From contig CALDCB010000011.1 in assembly GCA_937937585.1 (NCBI GenBank), positions 1 through 64,000 on the forward strand: a stretch of DNA of 64,000 nucleotides, written 5' to 3'. Shown here piece after piece: positions 40,554 to 49,589 of this stretch. How positions within the stretch are numbered: the stretch's first letter is position 1; every line of letters starts with the position of its first letter. The notes under the pieces are model-generated. The model saw only the letters and a list, made by a program, of their open reading frames with translations, was not told the DNA's origin and searched no databases. The stretch comes from an uncultured Coriobacteriaceae bacterium (lineage in GTDB: Bacteria; Actinomycetota; Coriobacteriia; Coriobacteriales; Eggerthellaceae). The position numbers and the translations under genes were made by a program.

Positions 40554-42086
40554 ATGGCGCGCAAAATCAAGATCTTCGACACCACCATGCGCGATGGCGA
40601 GCAATCGCCTGGCGCATCGATGAACACTGACGAGAAACTCGTGGTGACCCGCGAGCTACTGCGTATGAATGTTGACGTCATCGAGGCGGGTTTTCCAATT
40701 TCTTCGCCTGGTGATTTTGAGAGCGTCCGAAAGATCGCTGAGGTCATTGGCGACAACGCTATCGTGTGCGCACTTACCCGTGCCGTTGATAAAGACATCG
40801 AGGTAGCCGCTGACGCTCTCAAGTATGCCAAACGCCCTCGTATCCACACCGGTCTGGGTGTTTCTCCGTCGCATATGCATGACAAGCTTCACATCACCGA
40901 AGATCAATGCGTCGAGAAAGCGGCTCACGCGGTTGCCTACGCCAAACAGTTCGTTGACGACGTTGAGTTTTATGCCGAAGACGCCGGGCGTTCTGATTAC
41001 GACTTTCTTGTTCGTGTGATTCAAGCAGCCGTTGATGCCGGCGCTAATGTCGTCAACATCCCTGACACCACGGGTTATTCATTGCCCAGTGAATTCGGAC
41101 GTCGTATCAAGTACTTGCACGACAATGTTAAGGGCATCGAGAACGTTGACATCTCCGTTCATTGCCATAATGACCTTGGCATGGCTACCGCTCTTGCTAT
41201 TGAGGGCGTCCGTAACGGCGCCACGCAAATCGAGTGCACCATCAACGGTTTGGGTGAGCGCGCCGGTAATACCGCCGTTGAAGAAGTGGTTATGGCCATC
41301 CGCATGCACGAGCAAGAGCTCGATGCCTTCACCGACGTGAACTCTCGTGAATTCGTGAAAGCGAGCCGTTTGATCACCAATATCACAGGCATGAGCGTTC
41401 AGGCTAATAAAGCCATCGTTGGTGCTAACGCGTTCGCGCATTCTTCGGGCATTCATCAGGATGGCGTTTTGAAGAAGCGAGACACGTACGAGATCATCGA
41501 TCCCGAGGATGTTGGAGCTGGTCATTCCAAGATCATCCTTACTGCGCGCAGCGGTCATGCGGCATTGAAGCATCGCTTGGAAGAACTTGGCTATAACTAC
41601 GAAGGCGAGCAACTTGATAAAGTCTACGAGGCGTTCCTTAACCTCGCTGACAAGAAGAAGGAAGTCTACGACGAAGATCTCGAGAGCCTAGTCAATGAGC
41701 AGTCGCGTACTGCAAAGGGCATCTACACTCTTAAGAGCCTTCAGGTTAGTTGCGGTTATCCGCTTACGCCTACCGCTACGCTTACGATGACGGATGCCTT
41801 CGGCAACGTCAAAACAGTTGCAGCATACGGCACCGGCCCGATTGATGCGGCATTCAAGGCCGTTGACATGATCGTGGACGTCGAAAACGACCTTCAGGAG
41901 TTTTCGGTTCAGTCCGTCAGCCGCGGCATCGATGCCCTGGGTGAGGTCACCGTTCGCCTTGCTGCAGCCGATGGCGAGGTGTTTATCGGACGCGGTTCCG
42001 ACAATGACATCATCGTTTCGTCCACTAAGGCTTACGTCAATGCTCTGAACAGGCTTCTTTCTGTTCATGCTGAACGCAATAAATAG
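40554..42086 (+). CDS. leuA: 2-isopropylmalate synthase
   Basis: A 510-residue enzyme, the first committed step of leucine synthesis (2-oxoisovalerate plus acetyl-CoA). FDTTMRDGEQSPG at the start, HCHNDLGMA metal ligands, NGLGERAGN, and a C-terminal regulatory (LeuA dimer) domain from about 395. The start at 40554 has AAAGGAGAG; the upstream in-frame ATG lies inside that site's leader. The oxoacid feeding it comes from ilvDBNC upstream. leuCD and leuB are not in the window. Confidence 0.95.
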   Translation: MARKIKIFDTTMRDGEQSPGASMNTDEKLVVTRELLRMNVDVIEAGFPISSPGDFESVRKIAEVIGDNAIVCALTRAVDKDIEVAADALKYAKRPRIHTGLGVSPSHMHDKLHITEDQCVEKAAHAVAYAKQFVDDVEFYAEDAGRSDYDFLVRVIQAAVDAGANVVNIPDTTGYSLPSEFGRRIKYLHDNVKGIENVDISVHCHNDLGMATALAIEGVRNGATQIECTINGLGERAGNTAVEEVVMAIRMHEQELDAFTDVNSREFVKASRLITNITGMSVQANKAIVGANAFAHSSGIHQDGVLKKRDTYEIIDPEDVGAGHSKIILTARSGHAALKHRLEELGYNYEGEQLDKVYEAFLNLADKKKEVYDEDLESLVNEQSRTAKGIYTLKSLQVSCGYPLTPTATLTMTDAFGNVKTVAAYGTGPIDAAFKAVDMIVDVENDLQEFSVQSVSRGIDALGEVTVRLAAADGEVFIGRGSDNDIIVSSTKAYVNALNRLLSVHAERNK

Positions 42087-42105
42087 AGATTGGCAACATT
42101 GCAGG

Positions 42106-42134
42106 GAAACGACCGTCGTAGTGACGGCCGTTTC
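42106..42134 (+). terminator. terminator after leuA
   Basis: GAAACG-CCGTC pairs with GACGG-CGTTTC with one A/C mismatch, 5-nt loop, then a T-rich stretch. A plausible end of leuA transcription. Confidence 0.6.
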
Positions 42135-42187
42135 TGTATTGTTTGTAGTTGCGCTAATTCTGATATAAAATAAATATGTTACAAGGC

Positions 42188-42257
42188 AGCTTGGGTGTGT
42201 TTCCAGCAGCCAAGCTTTTCGATTTGAGGAAAGTGGGCATGTCCCGCTTTCTTTTTG
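42188..42257 (+). promoter_or_regulatory. tandem terminator-like hairpins in the rimP-nusA leader
   Basis: Hairpin 1: AGCTTGG (42188-42194)/CCAAGCT (42210-42216), then TTTC. Hairpin 2: GAAAGTGGG (42229-42237)/CCCGCTTTC (42243-42251, one G-U pair), then TTTTTG. A TATAAA-containing promoter lies about 20 bp before hairpin 1. Both precede rimP, so they could form a NusA-sensitive attenuator. Confidence 0.6.
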
Positions 42258-42307
42258 TATGTGCGCCTTGTTGGTGAATGCGGATTAGTTAAAGGAGGGG
42301 ATCGAAC

Positions 42308-42778
42308 ATGTTAAGCGCTAAAGAGCAAGAGCTTTTCGACGCGCTTTCGCCGCGCGCCGATGCCGAGAAAATCGAGATCGTCACCGTCGAGGTGGTCGGG
42401 TCTAAAAAGGCCCCAACCATTAGGGTTTACATTGATACACCCGAAGGTGTGGGCTTTGACGAGCTTTCCGGTGCGCAGGCATGGATCAACGAGATCATGG
42501 ACAAGCTCGATCCTTTCCCCGGTGCCTACACCCTTGAAGTTTCTTCGCCGGGTATCGATCGTCCGCTTCGCACTGCGGCTCATTTCCAGGCTCAGATCGG
42601 AGGCACTGCGGTTATCAAAACCAATGGCGCCATCGATGGACGTTCGTCTTTCACCGGAACCATCGTTTCGATAACCGACGAGGCAGTCCAGCTTTCAATC
42701 AACGACGAACAGTTCACTATTCCCCTTGATGCCGTGAAGCGCGCGCATCTTAAGGGCGAGATCGATTTCAACTCTTAG
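42308..42778 (+). CDS. rimP: ribosome maturation factor RimP
   Basis: A 156-residue protein for 30S subunit maturation. Alpha/beta N-terminal domain with VEVVGSKKAPTIRVYIDTPEGVGFDEL and YTLEVSSPGIDRPL, then an SH3-like C-terminal domain (about 90-156). AAAGGAGGGG precedes the ATG. First gene of the rimP-nusA-ylxR-infB unit, the standard bacterial order. Confidence 0.93.
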   Translation: MLSAKEQELFDALSPRADAEKIEIVTVEVVGSKKAPTIRVYIDTPEGVGFDELSGAQAWINEIMDKLDPFPGAYTLEVSSPGIDRPLRTAAHFQAQIGGTAVIKTNGAIDGRSSFTGTIVSITDEAVQLSINDEQFTIPLDAVKRAHLKGEIDFNS

Positions 42779-42790
42779 GAAAGGATGATC

Positions 42791-44002
42791 ATGGCCACTT
42801 CTGAACTTATTGAAGCCCTGCAGATGCTCGCTCACGAGCGCAAGATCGACGAGTTCTATCTCATCGAGCGTTTGGAGGAGTCTCTGGCGAAAAGCTACCA
42901 GCACATCCTTGACCTTGAGTGGGATGCCCGCGTCACCATCGACCGTGAAACCGGCAAGATCTACGTGTACGAGCTTGTTCCCGTAGGCGAGCCCGACGAG
43001 GAAACCGGCGAGTATTCCGAGTTCGAGGAGCGCGACGTCACCCCTGGCGACGTAAGCCGCATTGCTGCACAGAATGCAAAGAGCGTTATCTCCTCCATCG
43101 TCCGCGATGCTGGCCGTCAGTCCATTTACGAAGAGTTCTCTCATCGTATCGGCGACCTGGTCACCGGCACCGTCCTTCAGGGCACGCCCGACTTCACCAT
43201 TATCAAGATCCGCGACGGCGTCGAGGCTGAGCTGCCTCATTACGATAAGACCCGCTCTCCGAAGGAGCTCAACGAGCGTCCTGCAGGCGAACGTTATCGT
43301 CACAACCAGCGCCTGAAGGTGCTTATCATCGACGTTCGCGATCCTTCTTCCGACGAACCCCGTCAGCGCGGCGAACAGTCCCGCCCGCCCATCGTGGTTT
43401 CTCGTACCCATCCCGATTTGATTCGTCGTCTTTTCGAGATCGAAGTCCCCGAGATCTACGACGGCTTGGTTGAAGTCAAGAGCATCGCTCGCGAGCCCGG
43501 TATCCGTTCCAAGGTTGCCGTTCATTCTCGCGAGGCCAACCTTGACCCCGTTGGTGCATGCGTCGGCCCCAAGGGTTCTCGCGTTCGCATGGTTGTCGAG
43601 GAGCTTCACAACGAGCGTGTTGATGTCATTCAGTGGAGCGCCGATCCTGCCCGTTACGTCGCTAATGCTCTCTCGCCCGCAAAGGTCACCAGCGTGACCA
43701 TTGATGAAGAGAAGCATTATGCCACGGTCGTCGTCAACGACGATCAGCTTTCCCTGGCTATCGGCAAAGAAGGTCAGAACGCACGTCTTGCTGCTCGTCT
43801 TACCGGTTGGCACATCGACATCAAGAGTACTTCCTTCTTGGGTCAGTCTCTGCTTGAAGACACCGACGAGCCCGTTGCCGAGGAACAAGTCGAGGAGGTG
43901 CCCGAGTTCTGCGCTTTCGAGAACGAAGATGGCACCCGTTGCCGCAATCACGCCCGTCCTGGTAGCCGCTTCTGCGGTATCCACGCGGACATGGAAGAGT
44001 AG
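42791..44002 (+). CDS. nusA: transcription factor NusA with Cys/His C-terminal tail
   Basis: A 403-residue elongation/termination factor: N-terminal RNA polymerase-binding domain (1-125), S1 domain (about 130-200), KH1 and KH2 (VGACVGPKGSRVRMVVEEL; AIGKEGQNARLAARLTGW). Start at ATG 42791, 6 nt after AGGAAAGG; ATG 42785 abuts the site. Unusual: after an acidic linker the protein ends with C374, C384, C395 and H398 in a C-x9-C-x10-C-x2-H pattern with GxRC and PGSRFC, like small zinc knuckles. Confidence 0.95.
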   Translation: MATSELIEALQMLAHERKIDEFYLIERLEESLAKSYQHILDLEWDARVTIDRETGKIYVYELVPVGEPDEETGEYSEFEERDVTPGDVSRIAAQNAKSVISSIVRDAGRQSIYEEFSHRIGDLVTGTVLQGTPDFTIIKIRDGVEAELPHYDKTRSPKELNERPAGERYRHNQRLKVLIIDVRDPSSDEPRQRGEQSRPPIVVSRTHPDLIRRLFEIEVPEIYDGLVEVKSIAREPGIRSKVAVHSREANLDPVGACVGPKGSRVRMVVEELHNERVDVIQWSADPARYVANALSPAKVTSVTIDEEKHYATVVVNDDQLSLAIGKEGQNARLAARLTGWHIDIKSTSFLGQSLLEDTDEPVAEEQVEEVPEFCAFENEDGTRCRNHARPGSRFCGIHADMEE

Positions 44003-44014
44003 GCGGTTTCAACT

Positions 44015-44305
44015 ATGACCCAGGCAACCGTCACGAAACGGGAGCGCACTTGCATCTCTTGCGGAGCCAAAAGCGATAAGCTTACGCTGATGCGCATCGT
44101 TCGTCGTGCGGACGGCTCGGTTGAATTCGACCCCACGGGTAGGATTCCGGGCCGCGGTGCATATGTTTGCTCCGTCGATTGCCTGACCAAAGCGCTTGCA
44201 AGCCATAAGCTGCAGCGCGCTTTGAAAACCAATGTCACTGACGATGATGCGGAGCGAATCGCGAGTGCTGTTCGATCTGCCGCGATTGAAGCTTCGATCC
44301 GATAG
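44015..44305 (+). CDS. ylxR: YlxR-family (DUF448) nucleic-acid-binding protein
   Basis: A 96-residue protein. RTCISCGAKSDKLTLMRIVR and GRIPGRGAYVCSVDCLTKAL are the DUF448 signature, with Cys pairs and a basic surface. It commonly lies between nusA and infB. Proposed to bind RNA or act as a small regulator; the precise function is not settled. Confidence 0.9.
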   Translation: MTQATVTKRERTCISCGAKSDKLTLMRIVRRADGSVEFDPTGRIPGRGAYVCSVDCLTKALASHKLQRALKTNVTDDDAERIASAVRSAAIEASIR

Positions 44306-44313
44306 GAGTTTAT

Positions 44314-47064
44314 ATGCCGGGAATGCGCGTACATGAGCTTGCGAAGGAGTACGGTCTGTCCAGCAAGGACATGCTTGACCGCCTTCGCGATATGAAAATC
44401 CCTGCAAAAAGCCACGCCAGCATGCTTGGTGATGCTTACGTGCAGAAAATCCGTAAGGAAATGGGCCCTGCGTCCGTTGAGGGTGACGTTGAGGAAGGCG
44501 TAGCCGTCAACACCGTCGAGGCCGAAGAGCTTGAGGCTAAGAAGAAGGCCGAAGAGGAGGAGCGCGTTCGTCGCGAGGCTGTCGAGAAGGAGCGTGCCCG
44601 CCGCGAGGCCGAGCGCGCAAAGCGCAAGGAAAGCAAGGATGCCGTGAGCGCCGAAGCCGAGCCTAAGAAGGCAGTTCCCGCTTCTGACAGCCCCTTTAAG
44701 AGCCTCGAAGCTCAGATTGCTGACGAGAAAGAACGCGTCCGCCGTGAGCGCGAGGCTGCTGCTGCACGTGCCCGTGCCGAAGCCCTTGCCAAGGATGTTG
44801 CCAAGAAGCAGGCCGTTGAAGAGGCTATTCGTATGCGCCAAGGCGGCCATAAGGCTGCTGCTCAGGCTGAATCCCGTCCTGCAGCCAAGCCCGCTCCTGC
44901 AGTGCCTGCTGCTAAGAAGTCCCGCGGATTCGATTCGCTTCTTTCGCAGATCGAATCTGAGCAGAAGCGCATTCAAGAGCAGAAGGCCCAGAGCAAAGAG
45001 GCTGGCAAGCGTCAGAATGCCCACAACAACAACGGTAAACCTGCCAAGAAGAAGCATCACAACGGCGAGCAGGTAGTCCCCGAGCTTGAGAACGCCGGTA
45101 CCGAAGAAGATCGTTACGCAAAGATGGCCGTTCAGGTCGAGAAGCTTCAGCGTGATAAGGTTCTCGCCGAGGCGCGTGCAGCCGTTGCTGCCGCTACCAC
45201 CAACGAGGCCAACACCGGTCGTCGTAAGAAGCGCAAGGAAAAGCGTGAGGCCGAGGCTCGCGAGAAGGCACAGCAGCAGGCAATTCAGCATGGCATCGAC
45301 CCCAGTCTGGTTCTCGACGAATCCGTCGTCGAAATCCCGCAGGGTGCAACGGTTGCCAAGTTCGCCGAGCTTTTGGGCGTTGGTCCCAACGAGGTTATCA
45401 AGCGCTTGTTCATGCTTGGCCAGGTTCTGACTCTTACTCAGTCCATGCCTGACGACCTTGTCGAGCTCATTGCTGACGACATGGGTCGCAAGGTTCGTGT
45501 CGTGTCGCCCGAGGAAGAGTACGCCGTTGTTTACAACGACACCGAAGACGACCTGCTTCCGCGTCCGCCTGTCGTTACTGTCATGGGCCATGTTGACCAC
45601 GGCAAAACCTCGCTGCTTGACGCAATCCGCAACACCGGCGTTGCCATGGGCGAGGCTGGCGGCATCACTCAGCACATCGGTGCTTCCGTCGTTACCATCA
45701 ACGGTCAGCAGATCACCTTCATCGACACTCCTGGTCACGAGGCATTCACTGCAATGCGCGCTCGTGGTGCTCAGGTTACCGACGTCATCGTCTTGGTCGT
45801 CGCCGCCGACGACGGTGTCATGCCGCAGACCATTGAGGCTGTGAACCATGCTAAGGCCGCAAACGTGCCTATCGTCGTTGCCGTCAACAAGATCGATAAG
45901 CCTGGTGCGAACCCCGACCGCGTTCGTCAGGAGCTCACCGAGTACGGTGTTGTTCCGGAAGAGTGGGGCGGCACGAACATGTTCGTCGAGGTCTCCGCTA
46001 AGAAGAAGATCAACATCGACGGTTTGCTTGAGACCATCCTGCTTCAGGCCGAGGTTCTCGAGCTTAAGGCAAACCCGAACGCTTTGGCTTCCGGCTTCGT
46101 TATCGAGGCGAACTTGGACAAGGGCCGCGGTCCCGTTGCCACCGTCCTGGTTCAACGCGGCACCCTGCATTCCGGCGATGTCGTCGTTGCGGGCACCTCG
46201 TATGGCCGCGTTCGCGCTTTGATCGACCCGAAGGGCTCTCATGCGTCTCAGGCCAAACCCGCCGATCCTGTTGAGATCCTTGGTCTGAACAGCGTTCCCA
46301 CCGCAGGCGATGAGTTCCGTGTTTTCGAGGATGAGCGCGATGCTCGTAAGCTTGCCGAGGAGCGTGCCTTGCGCGAGCGTCTTGCCGAGCAAACCAACAA
46401 GTCTCACATGAGCCTGGACGATCTGTTCAGCCGCATCGAAGAAGGCAAGCAGACCGACCTGAACCTTATCGTGAAGGCCGACGTTCAGGGTTCCATCGAG
46501 GCTCTGCGCGATGCTTTCGACAAGATGGATCAATCCGAGGTCCGCATCAACATCGTTCACTCTGCTGTTGGTGGCATCACCGAGACCGACGTCACCCTTG
46601 CTGCTGCATCTGACGCCATCATCATCGGCTTCAATGTCCGTCCTACGGGCAAGTCCAAGCAGCAGGCCGAGAAGGAGAAGGTCGACATCAGGCTTTACCG
46701 CGTCATTTACCAGGCTATCGAAGATATCAATGCCGCACGAGTCGGCCTGCTGTCTCCCGATATCGTAGAAGAGGACACCGGTACCGCCGAGGTTCGCGAG
46801 CTCTTCCGTGTTCCCAAGGTTGGTGTCATCGCGGGCTGCTACGTTATCGAGGGTGAGATTCATCGCGACGACAAGGTTCGCATCGTCCGTAACGGCACGG
46901 TTATCTTCGACGGCAAGCTCGGTTCCATGCGTCGTTTCAAAGACGACGTTAAATCGGTCAAGCAGAACTACGAGTGCGGTCTTGGAATCGAGGGCTACCA
47001 GGATCTCAAGATCGGCGACTTCATTGAAGGCTACGTCGTCAAAGAGGTTGAGCGTACCGAGTAG
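44314..47064 (+). CDS. infB: translation initiation factor IF-2
   Basis: A 916-residue GTPase that places initiator tRNA on the 30S subunit. N-terminal IF2-N motif (MRVHELAKEYGLSSKDMLDRL), then a long Ala/Glu/Lys/Arg-rich helical linker (about 50-330), a second IF2-N region, and the G domain with GHVDHGKT (425-432), DTPGHEAF and NKIDKPGA, then domains II-IV. AGGAGT precedes ATG 44314. The long charged linker is typical of actinobacterial IF-2. Confidence 0.96.
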   Translation: MPGMRVHELAKEYGLSSKDMLDRLRDMKIPAKSHASMLGDAYVQKIRKEMGPASVEGDVEEGVAVNTVEAEELEAKKKAEEEERVRREAVEKERARREAERAKRKESKDAVSAEAEPKKAVPASDSPFKSLEAQIADEKERVRREREAAAARARAEALAKDVAKKQAVEEAIRMRQGGHKAAAQAESRPAAKPAPAVPAAKKSRGFDSLLSQIESEQKRIQEQKAQSKEAGKRQNAHNNNGKPAKKKHHNGEQVVPELENAGTEEDRYAKMAVQVEKLQRDKVLAEARAAVAAATTNEANTGRRKKRKEKREAEAREKAQQQAIQHGIDPSLVLDESVVEIPQGATVAKFAELLGVGPNEVIKRLFMLGQVLTLTQSMPDDLVELIADDMGRKVRVVSPEEEYAVVYNDTEDDLLPRPPVVTVMGHVDHGKTSLLDAIRNTGVAMGEAGGITQHIGASVVTINGQQITFIDTPGHEAFTAMRARGAQVTDVIVLVVAADDGVMPQTIEAVNHAKAANVPIVVAVNKIDKPGANPDRVRQELTEYGVVPEEWGGTNMFVEVSAKKKINIDGLLETILLQAEVLELKANPNALASGFVIEANLDKGRGPVATVLVQRGTLHSGDVVVAGTSYGRVRALIDPKGSHASQAKPADPVEILGLNSVPTAGDEFRVFEDERDARKLAEERALRERLAEQTNKSHMSLDDLFSRIEEGKQTDLNLIVKADVQGSIEALRDAFDKMDQSEVRINIVHSAVGGITETDVTLAAASDAIIIGFNVRPTGKSKQQAEKEKVDIRLYRVIYQAIEDINAARVGLLSPDIVEEDTGTAEVRELFRVPKVGVIAGCYVIEGEIHRDDKVRIVRNGTVIFDGKLGSMRRFKDDVKSVKQNYECGLGIEGYQDLKIGDFIEGYVVKEVERTE

Positions 47065-47104
47065 TAAAAGGCTTTCGTGCTAACGAGGGCAGTTGCATCA
47101 CATC

Positions 47105-47142
47105 AGACGGGCATCCTGTAAGATAGGGGTGCCCGTCTTTTC
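47105..47142 (+). terminator. terminator between infB and rbfA
   Basis: AGACGGGCA (47105-47113) pairs with TGCCCGTCT (47130-47138), followed by TTTTCG. It partly separates the nusA-infB unit from rbfA onward, unless read through. Confidence 0.75.
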
Positions 47143-47162
47143 GAATGAGATAGGAATCAATC

Positions 47163-47543
47163 ATGAAACAGAATTCTTCGAGCCGCCGTGTTAACGAGCA
47201 GGCACGCCAGGTTATCGCTGAGATCTTGATGTTCGAGGTTTCTGACCCGCGTTTGAGCATGGTCACCATCACCGGCTGCGAGGTCAGCTTCGACCGCAGC
47301 GTATGCAATGTCTACTACACCGCTGACAAGAAATCATACAAGGCCGCCCAGGATGCTTTCGAGAAAGCTTCCGGCCGAATTCGCACGCTGATGGGCAAGA
47401 AGCTCTCGTGGCGTGTTGCCCCCGAGCTTCGCTTCTTCCTTGACGGCAGCGTCGATCAGGCGGAGCGTATTGCCATCGCCATTGCCGCCGAGCGTAAGCG
47501 CAACGAAGGCTCGCCTTCTTCGAACGAGGCGCGTAAGGATTAG
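47163..47543 (+). CDS. rbfA: ribosome-binding factor A
   Basis: A 126-residue KH-fold 30S assembly factor. RRVNEQARQVIAEILMFEVSDPRLSMVTITGCEVS and the later LSWRVAPELRFFLDGSVDQAERI are typical. AGGA precedes the ATG. It leads the rbfA-nrnA-truB-ribF series, with 4 bp to nrnA. Confidence 0.94.
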   Translation: MKQNSSSRRVNEQARQVIAEILMFEVSDPRLSMVTITGCEVSFDRSVCNVYYTADKKSYKAAQDAFEKASGRIRTLMGKKLSWRVAPELRFFLDGSVDQAERIAIAIAAERKRNEGSPSSNEARKD

Positions 47544-47547
47544 GTCT

Positions 47548-48573
47548 ATGGCAACGACCCCTCAGACTAATTCTACTTTAGAGGATATCGCGCAGGTCAT
47601 TCGAGCCAACAGCTCGTTTGTCCTGTGCGGTCATGTAAGCCCCGATGGAGATTGCCTTGGCTCTCAGCTGGCGCTGCATCACACCCTAAAGGCTTTGGGC
47701 AAAGAATCCACGCTGCTTCTTGTGCGTGACGATTCCATTGATCAGAAGCTTACATTCATGCCGGATGCGGACGAATTCATTCCTGCTCAGCAGGTGTTGG
47801 ACAAGTTGCTTGAAACAGGTCAAGCCTTCGATGTGTTCATTGGTTTGGATGTGCCCAAGCGGGATCGCGTCGGCCAAGCGGCTTGCTCGATTCTTGACCG
47901 TTGTGCTGACTCCGTTACGATTGATCACCATGCTGAACCTACGACCATGGCGAACCATGTTCATGTCGAGCCGGATTCTGCTTCGACCAGCATCATAGTG
48001 TGGCGGCTTTGCAAGCTTCTTCTGGACAGGCCGCCTGTTGAGTCTGCCGTGTGCGCGTATACGGGCTTGGTCACCGACACGGGTGGTTTCCAGTTTCAAA
48101 ACACCAACACCGAAACGTTTCTTGCTGCAGCTGATCTCGTTGCAGCTGGAGTTAAGCCTTCTGAAGTATCGCGCGAGATCACGCAGAACGAATCTATTGC
48201 GGCTATTAAGCTCCAATCGCTTGCCATTGAGCGAATGATACTTCTCCAGAACGGGCAAATCGCCCTTTCATGGATCACCGCTGATGACATGATTGATTTA
48301 AATGCCCAGAAGGCTGACGCTGATGGCGTGGTTGGTGCACTCAGATCCATTCGTGGTGTTCGCGTTGCATGCGCCTTGCGCGAACAGGATGGGGAAGTGC
48401 GTGGAAACCTTCGCTCTAAAGACGATTCCGATGTCTCCGTTGTCGCACGTGAATTCGACGGTGGTGGTCATCGCGGAGCCGCTGGCTTCAAGTTGAAATT
48501 ACCGATTGAAGAAGCCGTTTCAGCACTGGAAGATCGTCTTTCGCGATTTGATTTCGATCAGAGGGATGCGTAA
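47548..48573 (+). CDS. nrnA: DHH/DHHA1 phosphoesterase (NrnA-type)
   Basis: A 341-residue manganese phosphoesterase that degrades nanoRNA and 3'-phosphoadenosine 5'-phosphate. GHVSPDGDCLGSQ (motif I), the DHH motif in TIDHHAEP, and the DHHA1 motif GGGHRGAAG near the C-terminus. Start ATG 47548 with AAGGA upstream. The stop overlaps the truB start by one base. The bacterial rbfA-nrnA-truB order supports the call. Confidence 0.9.
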   Translation: MATTPQTNSTLEDIAQVIRANSSFVLCGHVSPDGDCLGSQLALHHTLKALGKESTLLLVRDDSIDQKLTFMPDADEFIPAQQVLDKLLETGQAFDVFIGLDVPKRDRVGQAACSILDRCADSVTIDHHAEPTTMANHVHVEPDSASTSIIVWRLCKLLLDRPPVESAVCAYTGLVTDTGGFQFQNTNTETFLAAADLVAAGVKPSEVSREITQNESIAAIKLQSLAIERMILLQNGQIALSWITADDMIDLNAQKADADGVVGALRSIRGVRVACALREQDGEVRGNLRSKDDSDVSVVAREFDGGGHRGAAGFKLKLPIEEAVSALEDRLSRFDFDQRDA

Positions 48574-49589
48574 TGAAACGTGGTTCATCAGGTCTTTCAC
48601 TGATTGTTGGTATCCGCAAACCCGTTGATTTCACTTCTCACGATGTCGTCAACCGCGTTCGTCGCATCATGGGGGAGAAGCGCGTTGGTCATACCGGTAC
48701 GCTCGATCCTATGGCAACGGGCGTTTTGCCTATTTGCATAGGCCCTGCTACTAGGCTTGATAAATATTTGGTCGGTCACGATAAAACCTATCGTGCCACT
48801 ATCACGTTCGGCTCCCAAACAAATACCGACGATGCAAAAGGCGAGGTTGTGAAACAAGCCTTTGTCCCGACTGAGATTCGCGAGAAGAATTTCGCCTTAG
48901 GTGTTCTTCAGGGATTGGTCGGCGTCCATATGCAGGTGCCTCCCGCGTTTTGCGCGGTGAAGATCAACGGCCAACCTGCCTATAAAAGGATGCGAGCTGG
49001 CGAGGAAGTGGAACTCGAGGCTCGTCAGATCGAGGTTTATTCCGCCGAGCTGGTAAATATTACTGAGGCTTCTTCCGTGGATGGGCCTCATGATTCGGTT
49101 TCGTGGATCGTGGATTTGTCGGTTTCTAAAGGCACGTTCATTCGTTCTATTGCGCGAGATCTGGGACAGCAACTCGGCACGTGCGCTCACTTGTCCGGTC
49201 TTGCACGTATGAGCGCAGGTAGGATCTCGTTGGACGAGTGCGTTTCATTGGAATCGCTTGGGGATTTAAAAGAATCCGCGGCGCTTGACCCTGTTCGCGT
49301 GCTGGGCTTTCGCTTTGCATATGCTGACAATCGTGCCGATTCCGTCTCCAATGGCGCAGCACTTTCCCTTGATGACATATCTTTATACGAATCGCTGGCA
49401 AGCGAAGCCGACGATTCGCTTTGCGCATGCTGTGCGACTGAGCTCGTGAAGAGTCAAACGCCTCCAGTTGATGGAGAACTGATTTGCGTTTTGGTAGAGA
49501 ACAAATTGAAGGGCGTGTATCGATATGACAGTCGGTATCGCTGCTGGAAATCTGATTGCGTGTTTGCGGTAGGTGTGTCTCGTGGCTGA
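48573..49589 (+). CDS. truB: tRNA pseudouridine-55 synthase
   Basis: A 338-residue enzyme. VRRIMGEKRVGHTGTLDPMATGVLPICIG holds the catalytic Asp45. YKRMRAGEEVELEAR and GTFIRSIARDLGQQLG are typical downstream motifs. The C-terminal 100 residues diverge and carry a CAC-C cluster. ATG overlaps the nrnA stop. Modifies U55 in the T-loop of tRNAs. Confidence 0.94.
   Translation: MKRGSSGLSLIVGIRKPVDFTSHDVVNRVRRIMGEKRVGHTGTLDPMATGVLPICIGPATRLDKYLVGHDKTYRATITFGSQTNTDDAKGEVVKQAFVPTEIREKNFALGVLQGLVGVHMQVPPAFCAVKINGQPAYKRMRAGEEVELEARQIEVYSAELVNITEASSVDGPHDSVSWIVDLSVSKGTFIRSIARDLGQQLGTCAHLSGLARMSAGRISLDECVSLESLGDLKESAALDPVRVLGFRFAYADNRADSVSNGAALSLDDISLYESLASEADDSLCACCATELVKSQTPPVDGELICVLVENKLKGVYRYDSRYRCWKSDCVFAVGVSRG

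Noticed and set aside
43948..46863. 971-residue open frame on the minus strand
   Set aside because: Opposite infB and the end of nusA; Leu/Asn/Gly-rich with no domain. IF-2 on the plus strand is certain.
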